From the NCBI RefSeq assembly GCF_040066175.1, contig NZ_JBEAAM010000009.1, forward strand, positions 1 through 64,000: DNA of 64,000 nucleotides. Reading direction: 5' to 3'. Both the position numbers and the translations under genes were made by a program. Below, one piece after another: positions 50,516 to 59,142 of the stretch; the first letter of the stretch is position 1, and the number at the start of each line of letters is the position of its first letter. Below the pieces are notes generated by a model that worked only from the letters and a program-made list of their open reading frames with translations, did no database searches and was not told the origin of the DNA. Source of the stretch: Solimonas sp040066175. GTDB lineage: Bacteria > Pseudomonadota > Gammaproteobacteria > Nevskiales > Nevskiaceae.

Positions 50516-52498
50516 ATGACCACACGCCGCGACTTCCTGCGCGGGCTGACTGCGGCCGCCGGCACGGCCGCGCTGACCGCCTGCGGCGGCGGCTCGCGCG
50601 ATGCACCGGGCCCGACGCCGAGCCCGGGCGTCACGCCGACGCCGGGACCGACGGCTTCCCCCGGTCCGACGCCGACCGCGACGCCGCCACTGGGCTTCGA
50701 CTTCCCGACGATCACGCCGCTGCCGTTCGCGCACGGCGTCGCCAGCGGCGATCCGCTCAAGGACCGCGTGATCATCTGGACGCGCATCACCGAGGTCACG
50801 CCCAGCGCAACCGAGATTCCGGTGCAGTGGTCCGTCGCCACCGATCCGGCGATGAGCAACGTCATCCGGTCCGGCACGCAGCCCACGAACGCCGGCCGCG
50901 ACTGGACGGTGAAGGTCGATGTCACCGGCCTTTCGCCGGGCACGACCTACTACTACCGCTTCGGCGCGCTAGGCGGCACGTCGATCACCGGCCGCACGCG
51001 CACAGCGCCGGATAGCGCCGTCGAATCGATCCGCGTCGCCGTCCTGTCCTGCTCCAGCTACTGGTCGAGCTGGTGGAGCGGCCTCGGTCATCTGGCGAAG
51101 CGCAACGATCTGGACCTGGTCATCCACTGCGGCGACTACATCTACGACTTCGTCGATGAGGACGAGGGCGTGCGCGGCCGCAACGGCATCCAGGACACCG
51201 CGCACCCCGACTACCGCGACTGGCGCAATCTCGCCGAACTGCGCCGCCGCTACGCGCTGTGGCGCAGCGATCCCAACAACCTGCGCGCGCACCAGCAGCA
51301 CCCGTGGTTCATCGTCTGGGACAACCACGACATCGACGAGGACTACGGCAACGAACTCGACACGCCCTTCGACGATCAACCGGCGCGGACGCCACTCGCC
51401 GACACCACGCGCGCGTTCTGGGAATGGACGCCGTCGCGGCCGGTCAGGGCCGACGGCTCGGGCAACTTCATCCTCGTCGAGGACGGCTCGTACCCGGAGC
51501 CGCAGGACACGACGCTGCTGTGGCGGCGCCTGCCCTACGGTCCGATGCTCGACGTGTTCGGCGTCGATACGCAGATCGGCCTGCCCGGCCACGGCCTGAG
51601 CATGGACGCTTCGCACCTGCCGTCCGGCAACAGCCTGATGGGCCGTGCGCAGTTCGAGTGGCTGACGCAGTCGCTGCTGCAGTCCCAGCAGGCCGGCGTG
51701 CGCTGGAAGCTGATCAACAACCAGACCTGGATCGCGCCGGCGGACATTCCGGACCTCGTCGATGGCGTGCCTACGCCCAAGCTCGGCATCTCGCGCTGGG
51801 CCGACTACACCGAGGAACGCGCGGCGCTGTTCGGCTACCTGCGCGGCGACAACCCGGCATCGACGCGCGTGCGCAACACGATCGTCGTGTCCGGCGACGC
51901 GCACGGCAATTTCGGTTCCGACCTGGTCGAGGACAACGCGCTGCTGGGCACCTACGTGCCCGGCCTGCCGGTGCCCAATCCGCGCCCCGGCTCGACCGCG
52001 GCGAACTTCCCCGCCGGCTACGGCCGCGCCACGACCGGCGCAGCCGGCCCGGTCAGCACGCGCGCGGCCTCGGTCGGCGTCGAGTTCGCGCCGACCTCGA
52101 TGGGCCGCGGCGGCGCCGACGAACTGGTCGCCAACAGCGCCGGCCTGCCGGTCGGCTCGGCGCCGACCATCGTCGGCGCGCGCGCGATCGAGTACGCGCT
52201 GATCGACGGCAACAAGAACGTGCAGTTCATCGAGTGGGTCGATCACGGCTACGGCATCGTGCACCTGACGGCTGACCGCGCCGTGTTCGAGTACTGGTGG
52301 CAGGACAAGCTCACACCGGACGCGCCGGACGTGCTCGGCCGGCAGATGATCGCCTGGGCCGAGCTGGACAGCGGCGCGATTCCGCCACGCTTCCCCGATC
52401 AGCTCGACGATGTCGTCGCGCATGGCATGCCGGTCGCGCCGACGTCCGGCACACGCACCGCCGAGCCGGCGCCGGAAGGCGCACTGACGCCGGGCTGA
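50516..52498 (+). CDS. phoD: Second PhoD-family phosphatase, Tat lipoprotein with Pro/Thr linker
   Basis: A 660-residue paralogue of the preceding protein. The Tat motif is TRRDFLR (3-9) and the lipobox LTAC (Cys23). A ~30-residue Pro/Thr/Ser linker (about 32-60) separates the anchor from the N-terminal PhoD domain (FAHGVASGDPLKDRVIIWTR). The catalytic domain has VLSCSSYWSSW, HCGDYIYDF, IVWDNHDIDED and VVSGDAHGNFGSD. It is larger than the first copy, with insertions around residues 270-300 and 440-520. The ATG at 50516 overlaps no gene; the longer in-frame reading upstream is the wrong-frame shadow of the first phoD. Confidence 0.92.
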   Translation: MTTRRDFLRGLTAAAGTAALTACGGGSRDAPGPTPSPGVTPTPGPTASPGPTPTATPPLGFDFPTITPLPFAHGVASGDPLKDRVIIWTRITEVTPSATEIPVQWSVATDPAMSNVIRSGTQPTNAGRDWTVKVDVTGLSPGTTYYYRFGALGGTSITGRTRTAPDSAVESIRVAVLSCSSYWSSWWSGLGHLAKRNDLDLVIHCGDYIYDFVDEDEGVRGRNGIQDTAHPDYRDWRNLAELRRRYALWRSDPNNLRAHQQHPWFIVWDNHDIDEDYGNELDTPFDDQPARTPLADTTRAFWEWTPSRPVRADGSGNFILVEDGSYPEPQDTTLLWRRLPYGPMLDVFGVDTQIGLPGHGLSMDASHLPSGNSLMGRAQFEWLTQSLLQSQQAGVRWKLINNQTWIAPADIPDLVDGVPTPKLGISRWADYTEERAALFGYLRGDNPASTRVRNTIVVSGDAHGNFGSDLVEDNALLGTYVPGLPVPNPRPGSTAANFPAGYGRATTGAAGPVSTRAASVGVEFAPTSMGRGGADELVANSAGLPVGSAPTIVGARAIEYALIDGNKNVQFIEWVDHGYGIVHLTADRAVFEYWWQDKLTPDAPDVLGRQMIAWAELDSGAIPPRFPDQLDDVVAHGMPVAPTSGTRTAEPAPEGALTPG

Positions 52499-52510
52499 AG
52501 CCGGCTCGGG

Positions 52511-52516
52511 CATAAT
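52511..52516 (+). promoter_or_regulatory. -10-like box 6 bases before the DUF2946 start
   Basis: CATAAT lies six bases before the GTG at 52523, with no ribosome binding site between them. If used, the transcript is leaderless. The gap to the preceding stop is only 24 bases. Confidence 0.3.
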
Positions 52517-52522
52517 CGCGGC

Positions 52523-52930
52523 GTGAAGCCCGCCCGCCGCCATCGTCCCCTCGTCGCGCTGCTCGGCGGCCTGGCCATCCTCGGCCAGCTGCTGCTGCCG
52601 ACGCTGCACGCGCAGGCCTGGGCACGGCAGCGCGGCGATCCGCTGCTGTATGCGATCTGCGGCAACATCAATCCGGCGCTGCTGCGCGAGATGCGCCGCG
52701 TCACGCCGCACGAGGTCCTGCGCAAGCTGCAGCAGGATCGGGCGCCGCAGTCCGCGGCCGACTGCACGCTGTGCCTGACCGTACACGGCGGCGCACCGCT
52801 CGCCAGTGTCGCGGTCGCGGTGGCGGCCGCCGGCACCGATGCGGCCGCGCCAATCCCGATCGCCCCCGTTCCCGCATCCGCGCCGCACCTGCGGCTGCCG
52901 CCGTCACGCGGACCTCCTGCCGTCGCCTGA
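52523..52930 (+). CDS. DUF2946-type exported protein
   Basis: A 135-residue protein beginning with GTG. An N-terminal hydrophobic segment (about 9-28) acts as signal or anchor. YAICGNIN near residue 45 and the CTLCL pair near residue 81 fit the DUF2946 pattern of conserved cysteines. DUF2946 genes often sit with TonB-receptor or copper-related genes; here the next genes encode an outer-membrane protein and a lipoprotein. The C-terminus is Ala/Pro-rich and low in information. Function unknown, possibly metal-related. Confidence 0.7.
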   Translation: MKPARRHRPLVALLGGLAILGQLLLPTLHAQAWARQRGDPLLYAICGNINPALLREMRRVTPHEVLRKLQQDRAPQSAADCTLCLTVHGGAPLASVAVAVAAAGTDAAAPIPIAPVPASAPHLRLPPSRGPPAVA

Positions 52931-53010
52931 TCGATCACCGCACCGGACCGCGCACAAGCTGCGCGGCTCCTTCATCGATCTGGCCGCCGCGCGCGGCTTC
53001 GGGAGACAAC

Positions 53011-53931
53011 ATGCACACCTTCACCACCCGCGGGCGGGCGCCGATGGCGTTCGCCGCGATCTGGATCGCGTCCGCCTGGCCGGCGGCGGCGCTGGCCTGC
53101 GCCAGCTGCCAGTGCGGCGATCCGACCCTCACCTTGATGGGCGTCGAGAAGTCCTACGCAGGGCGCCTGCGTTTCGCACTCGACTACAGCAACCGTTCGG
53201 AACACCAGGGCACGGGCCTGGAACGCCAGCATCTGCAGGAGGACCGCACCGTGTTCGGCGCGTCCTATGCCTTCAGCGAGAACTTCAGCCTGGCGCTGCG
53301 CGTGCCGCTGTCCAGCAAGTCCGCATCGAACCGCACGCTGGCGCGCGAAGAGGCCTCCGGCCTGGGCGACGCCGAGCTCACCGCGAAGTACACGCTCGGC
53401 CGCAGCGGCCAGATGACGGCGCGCCATCTCTGGGGCGTGCAGGCGGGCCTGCGCCTGCCGACCGCGTCGGAGCAAAAGAATGACGCGGGCGAGCCCATCG
53501 ACATCGACGCGCAGCCCGGCACCGGCGCCTGGGCGGCGAGCGCCGGCCTCTGGTACGGCTATTTCCGCTTCCCGCGCATGCTCTACGCCAGCCTGTCCGT
53601 GCTGGAGCCGCTCGACACCGGTTACCAGGGACTGGAGCAGGGCACCGCGGTGCTGGGCACCGTCACCGGCCAGTACGCGCTGACCCCGCGCTGGAGTCTG
53701 CAGCTCGGCCTCGAAGGCCGGATCGCGGACTACAACCGCTTCGGCGGCGTGCGCGACGACGACAGCGGCGGCACGGCCATGTTCGTCGCGCCGGGCCTGG
53801 TCTGGGCACCGGCCACCGACTGGCTCGTCCACGTTTCAGGACAACTGCCCGTCATCCGCAATCTGCATGGCGATCAGGACGAGCGCGGCGACCTCCGCGT
53901 CGGCATCGCCTACGACTTTTCCACGAACTGA
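53011..53931 (+). CDS. Outer-membrane beta-barrel protein of unknown function
   Basis: A 306-residue protein with a signal peptide ending around ALACAS, followed by CQCGDPTLTLMG, a cysteine-rich mature start. Alternating hydrophobic strands with aromatic girdles (RLRFALDYSNRS, FGASYAFSENFSLALRVPL, YALTPRWSLQLGLEGRI, LRVGIAYDF) indicate a 10-14-strand barrel resembling 'transporter'/phenol-degradation-associated barrels. GGGAGA precedes the ATG at 53011; the longer in-frame start overlaps the DUF2946 gene. It probably acts with its neighbours. Confidence 0.8.
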   Translation: MHTFTTRGRAPMAFAAIWIASAWPAAALACASCQCGDPTLTLMGVEKSYAGRLRFALDYSNRSEHQGTGLERQHLQEDRTVFGASYAFSENFSLALRVPLSSKSASNRTLAREEASGLGDAELTAKYTLGRSGQMTARHLWGVQAGLRLPTASEQKNDAGEPIDIDAQPGTGAWAASAGLWYGYFRFPRMLYASLSVLEPLDTGYQGLEQGTAVLGTVTGQYALTPRWSLQLGLEGRIADYNRFGGVRDDDSGGTAMFVAPGLVWAPATDWLVHVSGQLPVIRNLHGDQDERGDLRVGIAYDFSTN

Positions 53932-53946
53932 ATCCGGAATCACGAC

Positions 53947-54822
53947 ATGAAAAAGATCATTGCCGTCGCTCTGACCGCGCTGGCCGTGCAGGCCTGCGCG
54001 GACAATCAGAGCATCGCGGGCATCCACGCCCAGGTCGGCGCGAAGAACCTGAAGTCGCGCAGCGACACGATCGACGTCGGCGAAGGCACGACCAAGCAGT
54101 TCACGCGCACACCCGACCACCGGCAGTTCCAGCTGGAAACGGGCCTGCTGAAGCTCGAACCCGTCGCACTGGTCGGCTGCGGCCTCGCCCGCGTCGCAGG
54201 CGAGGTCCTCGGCTCGATCCTGTCCGGCGCTTGGGCACACGGCGCGGACGAGCACGCGCCGGGCGGCATTCTCGACGTCAGCCAGCCGGACGACACCTAT
54301 GTCGATCTGGGCGAAGTCGGCGCCGCGCCGGGCACCTACTGCGGGCTCAGGATCGCACTCGTGCCGGTCACCGCCGCGCCCGGCGAGGGGGAAGTCGACA
54401 TGCGTGGCCACGCCGTTTACCTGACCCAGTGCGACTACTACGACAGCCCCGCCGACACGGCGAAACACTATTGCTTCACCCTGAAGCTGGCCGAGTCGGC
54501 GCAGAGCGTCGTGCTCGACCTGCCGGAAGCGGTGACCCTCGGTCCCGATCGGCGTCACCTGGGGCTGGCGGTCGTGGTCCACTACGACCGCTGGATGGAC
54601 CGCGGTGCCGACGACGATGCATTCTCGGCGCTCGACGGTTACGCACCCATTATCAACAACCCGCCCTGCAACACGGCCGATACCGCCACGTACGACGCCG
54701 CCGCCTGCAGGACCGCCCGTGACGACTTCAAGGCGGGGTTGCAGGACAACGCCGAGCTGAAGGCGCGGGTGCTGGACAACATCATCGCCAGCCTGTCGGT
54801 CGAGATCGCCGAATCGGATTGA
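53947..54822 (+). CDS. Putative lipoprotein of unknown function
   Basis: A 291-residue protein with a lipoprotein-type signal (MKKIIAVALTALAVQAC, Cys17). The mature part has strand-rich segments (KLEPVALVGCG, GTYCGLRIALVPV, VVLDLPEAVTLGPD, LGLAVVVHYDRWMD) and cysteine pairs at QCDYYD/HYCFTL and NPPCNT/AACRT. I do not recognise the family. It begins 15 bases after the barrel gene, so the three genes DUF2946-barrel-lipoprotein form one unit, perhaps for export or sensing of a metal or small ligand. Conserved Tyr/Asp and Cys residues would fit metal binding, but this is a guess. Confidence 0.75.
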   Translation: MKKIIAVALTALAVQACADNQSIAGIHAQVGAKNLKSRSDTIDVGEGTTKQFTRTPDHRQFQLETGLLKLEPVALVGCGLARVAGEVLGSILSGAWAHGADEHAPGGILDVSQPDDTYVDLGEVGAAPGTYCGLRIALVPVTAAPGEGEVDMRGHAVYLTQCDYYDSPADTAKHYCFTLKLAESAQSVVLDLPEAVTLGPDRRHLGLAVVVHYDRWMDRGADDDAFSALDGYAPIINNPPCNTADTATYDAAACRTARDDFKAGLQDNAELKARVLDNIIASLSVEIAESD

Positions 54823-54828
54823 GCCCCA

Positions 54829-54879
54829 CCCCGGTCGTGCGATGGATGCGCTAGTCTGGCGGCCATCGCACGACCGGGG
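54829..54879. repeat. Perfect 17-bp inverted repeat before the MAPEG gene
   Basis: CCCCGGTCGTGCGATGG (54829-54845) and CCATCGCACGACCGGGG (54863-54879) are exact reverse complements separated by 17 bases. The loop contains a -10-like TAGTCT (54852-54857). It begins right after the lipoprotein stop and ends seven bases before the MAPEG start. It could terminate the upstream unit or control the downstream one. Confidence 0.8.
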
Positions 54880-54885
54880 GCACAC

Positions 54886-55263
54886 ATGACCTACTTCCAC
54901 GGCTATGTCGCGGCCAGCATGCTGCTGCTGACGCTGCTGGCGCTGAACGTGTCGCGGCTGCGCATGAAACTGCGCATCGGCAACGGCGACGGCGACAACG
55001 TCGAGATGAAGAAAGCGATCCGCGCGCACCTGAATCATCTGGAACACGCACTGCCGTTCGGGCTGATCGTGCTCGCACTCGCGCAGATGCTGGCGCCGGC
55101 ATCGCTGCTCGCGGTGCTGGTGGTCGGCTTTCTCGCCGCGCGCCTGCTGCACGCCTACGGCATGCTCGCCGGCGTGTTCCGCTTCCGCCAGTTCTCCGCC
55201 GGGGTGACCTACCTGTTCGAACTGGTCGGCTGCCTGGTCATCGCCGCGCGGCTGATGGCCTGA
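54886..55263 (+). CDS. MAPEG family membrane protein
   Basis: A 125-residue four-helix membrane protein of the MAPEG family (glutathione S-transferase/eicosanoid type). The family block RLRMKLRIGNGDGDNVEMKK with the following RAHLNHLEHALPFGL, containing the glutathione-contacting Glu/Asn-type residues, is clear, as is ARLLHAYGM. Bacterial YecN-like members have uncertain activity. It is followed by the FNT channel gene 5 bases on and may be co-transcribed with it. Confidence 0.92.
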   Translation: MTYFHGYVAASMLLLTLLALNVSRLRMKLRIGNGDGDNVEMKKAIRAHLNHLEHALPFGLIVLALAQMLAPASLLAVLVVGFLAARLLHAYGMLAGVFRFRQFSAGVTYLFELVGCLVIAARLMA

Positions 55264-55268
55264 GCGCG

Positions 55269-56111
55269 ATGGCGATCTACGGCTTCGACGCCTTCGCCCC
55301 GGCCGAGATCGCCGAGCGCGTGCAGCACGTCGGCGTCGCCAAGGCGCGCATGCCGCTGCTGAAGATGCTCATGCTCGGCGTCCTCGCCGGTGCGTTCATC
55401 GGCCTGGGCGCGCTCTACTACGTGCTCGTCGTCAGCGATCCGACGCTGGGTTTCGCGGCGAGCCGCGTGCTCGGCGGCGTGGTGTTCTCGCTGGGCCTGC
55501 TGCTGGTCGTGGTCGCCGGCGCCGAGCTGTTCACCGGCAACAACCTGCTGGTGATGGCCTGGGCCGACGGGCGCATCGCCACCCACGAAGTGCTGCGCAA
55601 CTGGGTCGTCGTCTGCCTCGCCAACTTCGTCGGCGCCGCCGGGCTGGCGCTGCTGGTGTGGCTCTCGCATCACCCCGCGATGAACGGCGGCCGCGTCGCC
55701 GAGACGGTCGTGCGCATCGCCGCAGCCAAGTGCGCCGCGCCGGCCGGCCAGCTGTTCTTCAACGGCATCCTGTGCAACATGCTCGTCTGCATGGCCGTGT
55801 GGATGGCGATGGCCGGCCGCAGCGTGATCGACAAGGCGGTGGCGATCGTGTTCCCGATCTCGGCCTTCGTCGCCGCCGGCTTCGAACACAGCATCGCCAA
55901 CATGTACCTGATCCCGCTGGCGATGCTGCTCAAGGATGCGGTCGCCGCGCCGATTCCCGGCATCGACCGGCTCGACGGATGGGGCCTGCTGCACAACCTG
56001 GGAGCGGTGATCGCCGGCAACCTGGTCGGCGGCGCGCTGCTGGTCGCGCTGGTCTATCACATCATCTACCGGCGGCCGCCCCGTAATCGAGCCAGTGGCG
56101 GGTCAGGCTGA
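55269..56111 (+). CDS. Formate/nitrite transporter (FNT) family channel
   Basis: A 280-residue inner-membrane protein with six helices and the FNT signatures: AGAELFTGNN (84-92), AAAKCA with Lys154, GFEHSIANMY with the central His207, and AGNLVGG. Lys154 and His207 correspond to Lys156 and His209 of E. coli FocA, so it should conduct small monovalent anions or weak acids such as formate, acetate or nitrite. No formate or nitrite enzyme is adjacent, so the substrate is open. Its 3' end overlaps that of the convergent AI-2E gene by 50 bases. Confidence 0.93.
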   Translation: MAIYGFDAFAPAEIAERVQHVGVAKARMPLLKMLMLGVLAGAFIGLGALYYVLVVSDPTLGFAASRVLGGVVFSLGLLLVVVAGAELFTGNNLLVMAWADGRIATHEVLRNWVVVCLANFVGAAGLALLVWLSHHPAMNGGRVAETVVRIAAAKCAAPAGQLFFNGILCNMLVCMAVWMAMAGRSVIDKAVAIVFPISAFVAAGFEHSIANMYLIPLAMLLKDAVAAPIPGIDRLDGWGLLHNLGAVIAGNLVGGALLVALVYHIIYRRPPRNRASGGSG

Positions 56112-57180
56112 TCGCCAGCGCCAGCAGCGCCGGCCCGAGAAAGACGCCCATCACGCCGAACGCGATCAGGCCGCCGATCACGCCCATCAGCGTCAGCGCG
56201 AAGGCCATGCGGTTGGCGTGGCTGATGATCAGCGGCTTGACCAGATTATCGACCGAGCTGATGCCGAAGAAGCCGTACAGCAGCATGAACAGAGCACGTC
56301 CCGGTTCGCCGCCGTGGAACAGCCACACCGCGGCGCCGCCCCACAGGATCGGCGGCCCCAGCGGCACCAGCGACAGTGCGAAGGTCAATGCACCGAGCAG
56401 GAAGGGATTCGGCAGACCGGCGATCCAGAAGCCGAGCGAGGCGACCATCGCCTGCGCGAGGCCGGCGCCGACGACGCCGAACATCACCCCGACGATCGAG
56501 CGACGCGCCGTCGCCAGCATCTCGCGCGCGAACTCGCCGCCCGTGCGCTCGGCCGCGCGCACGATCTGGCCGGCGAACACCGGTCCGTGGCGGTACACGA
56601 AGTAGAGCAGGATCACGATCAGGCCCACCTGCATCAGCGCATTGCCGGCCTGGCGGCCGCCGGCCAGCGCGATGCTGCGCGCCGGACCGGCGAGATCGCG
56701 CAGGATTTCGCCGGCACTGGTGCCGCGGGCCGTCGCGTCGTGCCACCAGTGTGACAGTCCGGAACCGACCAGCGGAATCGAATCGAGCCAGGCCGGCGGG
56801 GTCGCCGGCACGTCGGTCAGCCAGGGCTCCAGCAGGTCGGCGGCGATGCGCAAGCCGTCCACCAGCGAGCTGAACAGCAGCACCAGCGGTGTCACCGCGA
56901 GCAGCAGGACCGCCACGCTCGCCAGCACGCTGGCCAGTTCGATACGACCGCCCAGCCTGCGCAGCAGCCACTCATACGCCGGCCAGGTCGAGATGCCGAC
57001 GACCGCGCAGAACATGATCGCGGTGAAGAACGGCTTGAGCACCAGCCAGCAGCCGGTGACGAGCAGGCCGATCAGCACCCACTGCAGGACGCGATCGCTG
57101 GTCGGACGCGACGCTGCCGCCGCCGCGATCTCGTCACCGGCAGCCGGCAGGCCGCGCGGTTCGGGGTCAGTCGCACTCAT
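56062..57180 (-). CDS. AI-2E family transporter
   Basis: A 372-residue inner-membrane protein of the AI-2E/TqsA family (PF01594) with about eight hydrophobic helices, a periplasmic or cytosolic central region (about 110-160), and the conserved C-terminal block FGISSVDNLVKPLIIS. Members export autoinducer-2 or act as Na+/H+ antiporters; the function here is not determined. Residues 1-35 form a charged cytosolic lead. It ends inside the FNT gene on the other strand and starts 9 bases after the Old Yellow Enzyme stop. Confidence 0.9.
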   Translation of the reverse strand: MSATDPEPRGLPAAGDEIAAAAASRPTSDRVLQWVLIGLLVTGCWLVLKPFFTAIMFCAVVGISTWPAYEWLLRRLGGRIELASVLASVAVLLLAVTPLVLLFSSLVDGLRIAADLLEPWLTDVPATPPAWLDSIPLVGSGLSHWWHDATARGTSAGEILRDLAGPARSIALAGGRQAGNALMQVGLIVILLYFVYRHGPVFAGQIVRAAERTGGEFAREMLATARRSIVGVMFGVVGAGLAQAMVASLGFWIAGLPNPFLLGALTFALSLVPLGPPILWGGAAVWLFHGGEPGRALFMLLYGFFGISSVDNLVKPLIISHANRMAFALTLMGVIGGLIAFGVMGVFLGPALLALAISLTRHWLDYGAAAGR

Positions 57181-57189
57181 CGCCGCAGC

Positions 57190-58290
57190 CTAACCCGCAC
57201 GCAGCAGGCCCTTGTGCGCGTGCGGCTCGGCGCGCAGATACTGCGGCGGCGCCACGGCACTCGCGCCCAGCGCCGCGGCGGCATGCCAGGGCCAGCGCGG
57301 GTCGTAGAGTATGCCGCGCGCCAGCGCGACGGCGTCGGCGCGTCCTTCGGCGAGGATCCGCTCGGCCTGCTGCGGCTCGGTGATCAGACCGACCGCGATC
57401 ACCGGCATGTGCACCGCGCGCTTGATCGCCTCGGCGAACGGCACCTGGAAGCCGGGCGCGACGGCGATTTTCTGCCGCGGACTCAGGCCGGCGCTGGACA
57501 CGTGGATGTAGGCACAGCCGCGCCGGTCGAGCGCCTGGGCCAGCACGAGGCTTTGATCGAGATCCCAGCCGCCTTCGACCCAGTCCGTCGCCGAGATGCG
57601 GATGCCAACCGGAAGCGATGCAGGGACCGCAGCGCGCACCGCGTCGAACACGCGCAGCGTCAGGCGCATGCGGTTCTCCAGGCTGCCGCCGTAGTCGTCG
57701 TCGCGCCGGTTCGACAGCGGCGACAGGAACTGATGCAGCAGATAACCATGCGCCGCGTGGATCTCGATGACGTCCAGCCCGACGCGCTCCGCGCGCAGCG
57801 CGGCATCGACGAACGCCTGCACGACGTCGTCGATATCCTCGACCGTCGCCGCCTGCGGCGGCGGATCACCGTCGCTGAACGGCAGTGCCGATGCCGACAG
57901 GGTCTGCCAGCCCTTCGGGTCGTCCGGTGCGATCACGCCGCCACCATCCCACGGCCGCGCGGTCGAGGCCTTGCGACCCGCATGCGCCAGTTGGATACCG
58001 ATCGGCATCGCGCTGTAACGCCGCACCGATTCCAGCACCTGCGCCAGCGCCGCCTCGTTGGCGTCGTTCCACAGTCCCAGGTCCGCCCAGGAGATGCGCC
58101 CGCGCGCCTCGACCGCCGTGGCCTCGATGATCAGCAGGCCGGCGCCGGACAAGGCCAGATGGCCGAGGTGGATCGTGTGCCAGTCCGTCGCACAGCCGTC
58201 CTCAGCCGAGTACTGACACATCGGCGCGATGACGATGCGGTTGGCCAACTCCAGCGCGCCGAGCTGGAGTGGCGAAAACAGAAGACTCAC
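57190..58290 (-). CDS. NADH:flavin oxidoreductase, Old Yellow Enzyme family (YqjM-like)
   Basis: A 366-residue FMN-dependent ene-reductase. Features are those of the YqjM group: Cys25 in APMCQYSAEDG, which tunes the flavin, the His178/His181 pair in IEIHAAHGYL that anchors substrate, SPLSNRRDDDYGGSLENR, and the final VALARGILYDPRWPWHAA. It reduces activated C=C bonds (enones) with NAD(P)H. It is adjacent to the dienelactone hydrolase pseudogene and may handle an unsaturated intermediate, by inference. Confidence 0.94.
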   Translation of the reverse strand: MSLLFSPLQLGALELANRIVIAPMCQYSAEDGCATDWHTIHLGHLALSGAGLLIIEATAVEARGRISWADLGLWNDANEAALAQVLESVRRYSAMPIGIQLAHAGRKASTARPWDGGGVIAPDDPKGWQTLSASALPFSDGDPPPQAATVEDIDDVVQAFVDAALRAERVGLDVIEIHAAHGYLLHQFLSPLSNRRDDDYGGSLENRMRLTLRVFDAVRAAVPASLPVGIRISATDWVEGGWDLDQSLVLAQALDRRGCAYIHVSSAGLSPRQKIAVAPGFQVPFAEAIKRAVHMPVIAVGLITEPQQAERILAEGRADAVALARGILYDPRWPWHAAAALGASAVAPPQYLRAEPHAHKGLLRAG

Positions 58291-58348
58291 GGCGGCATCC
58301 CGAGCATTCGACAGGTGCGGCAGTGTGCGGGATTCCGCACCATCGGTG

Positions 58349-59129
58349 TCAAACTGCGGGCTTGAGCTGTTCGGTCAGGAATGTCAGCGTGCGATCGAGT
58401 GCCGCGCGCGTCGGTTCGCCGTCGCGGTCGATCAGGTGCGTGGTCAGCACGCTGTGCGGTGGCAGCGGCGTGCCTCGCTTGGCATGGCGGTCATCGAGTT
58501 CGATCGCCTCGAAAGCATCACCAAAGGTGTGGCGCAGGTGCTCGAAGCGCTCGGCGCGACACATCGGGTCACCCTTGAAGCGCAGGCCGAGGATGCGTGC
58601 GCGCTCGTGCTCGATCTTGTCCTTCGCCGCCGCGATCTCCTCGGGCGAGGCATGCAGTCCCGCGCGCTGCGCGGCGGTGAAGCCGCCCGGCAGCGAGGGC
58701 TGCGACAGCACCGGCGCGATCACCGGCGCGTCGAGCATCATCGCCAGGCCGAAGTTGCCGGTGAGGCACATGCCGACGACGCCGACGCCGGGACCGCCGC
58801 ACTCCGCATGCGCATACCGCGCCAGCGCGCGCAGCCATTCGACGATCGGACTCGACCGGTTGGCGGCCGAACTCCCGGCTGATGCAGGCGCGGGCCGTCA
58901 CCTGCCCGGCATAGGCCAGCGTCAGCGGCTTCATCGGCGTGCCGAACAGCTGCGGCAGGTAGCAGGTGAACCCGGCGTCGGCGACGTAGTGCGCAAAGCG
59001 CGCGACCTCGGGTGTGATGCCCGGAATCTCCGACAGCACGATCACCGCCGGCCCGCTGCCGCGCCGATGGACGTCGCGCGTCTGGCCGAGCAGCGAGAGT
59101 GGCGCGCAGTCGAAGCCCGGGACGCTCAT
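58349..59129 (-). pseudogene. Dienelactone hydrolase family gene with a frameshift
   Basis: The N-terminal part (from 59129, MSVPGFDCAPLSLLGQ through ITPEVARFAHYVADAGF to ISREF) and the C-terminal part (VGVVGMCLTGNF with nucleophile Cys, PSLPGGFTAAQ, down to LTEQLKPAV ending at 58349) are in different frames. Reading GAGTTC-GCC-GCC-AAC in place of the actual GAGTTCGGCCGCCAAC near 58862-58870 would restore one continuous ~260-residue protein, so a single extra G/C is enough. It is either a recent pseudogene or a sequencing error. The intact protein would hydrolyse enol-lactones or esters. Confidence 0.8.
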
Positions 59130-59142
59130 CCGCAGGGCAGTG

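Noticed and set aside
50600..50700. CRISPR-like or tandem DNA repeat
   Set aside because: The repetitive bases encode a Pro/Thr protein linker and have no spacer-repeat structure; the same holds near 61300-61430.
49049..52498. 1149-residue apparent fusion ending in the second PhoD
   Set aside because: The first ~490 codons are an out-of-frame reading of the first phoD. The Tat signal at 50516 marks the real start.
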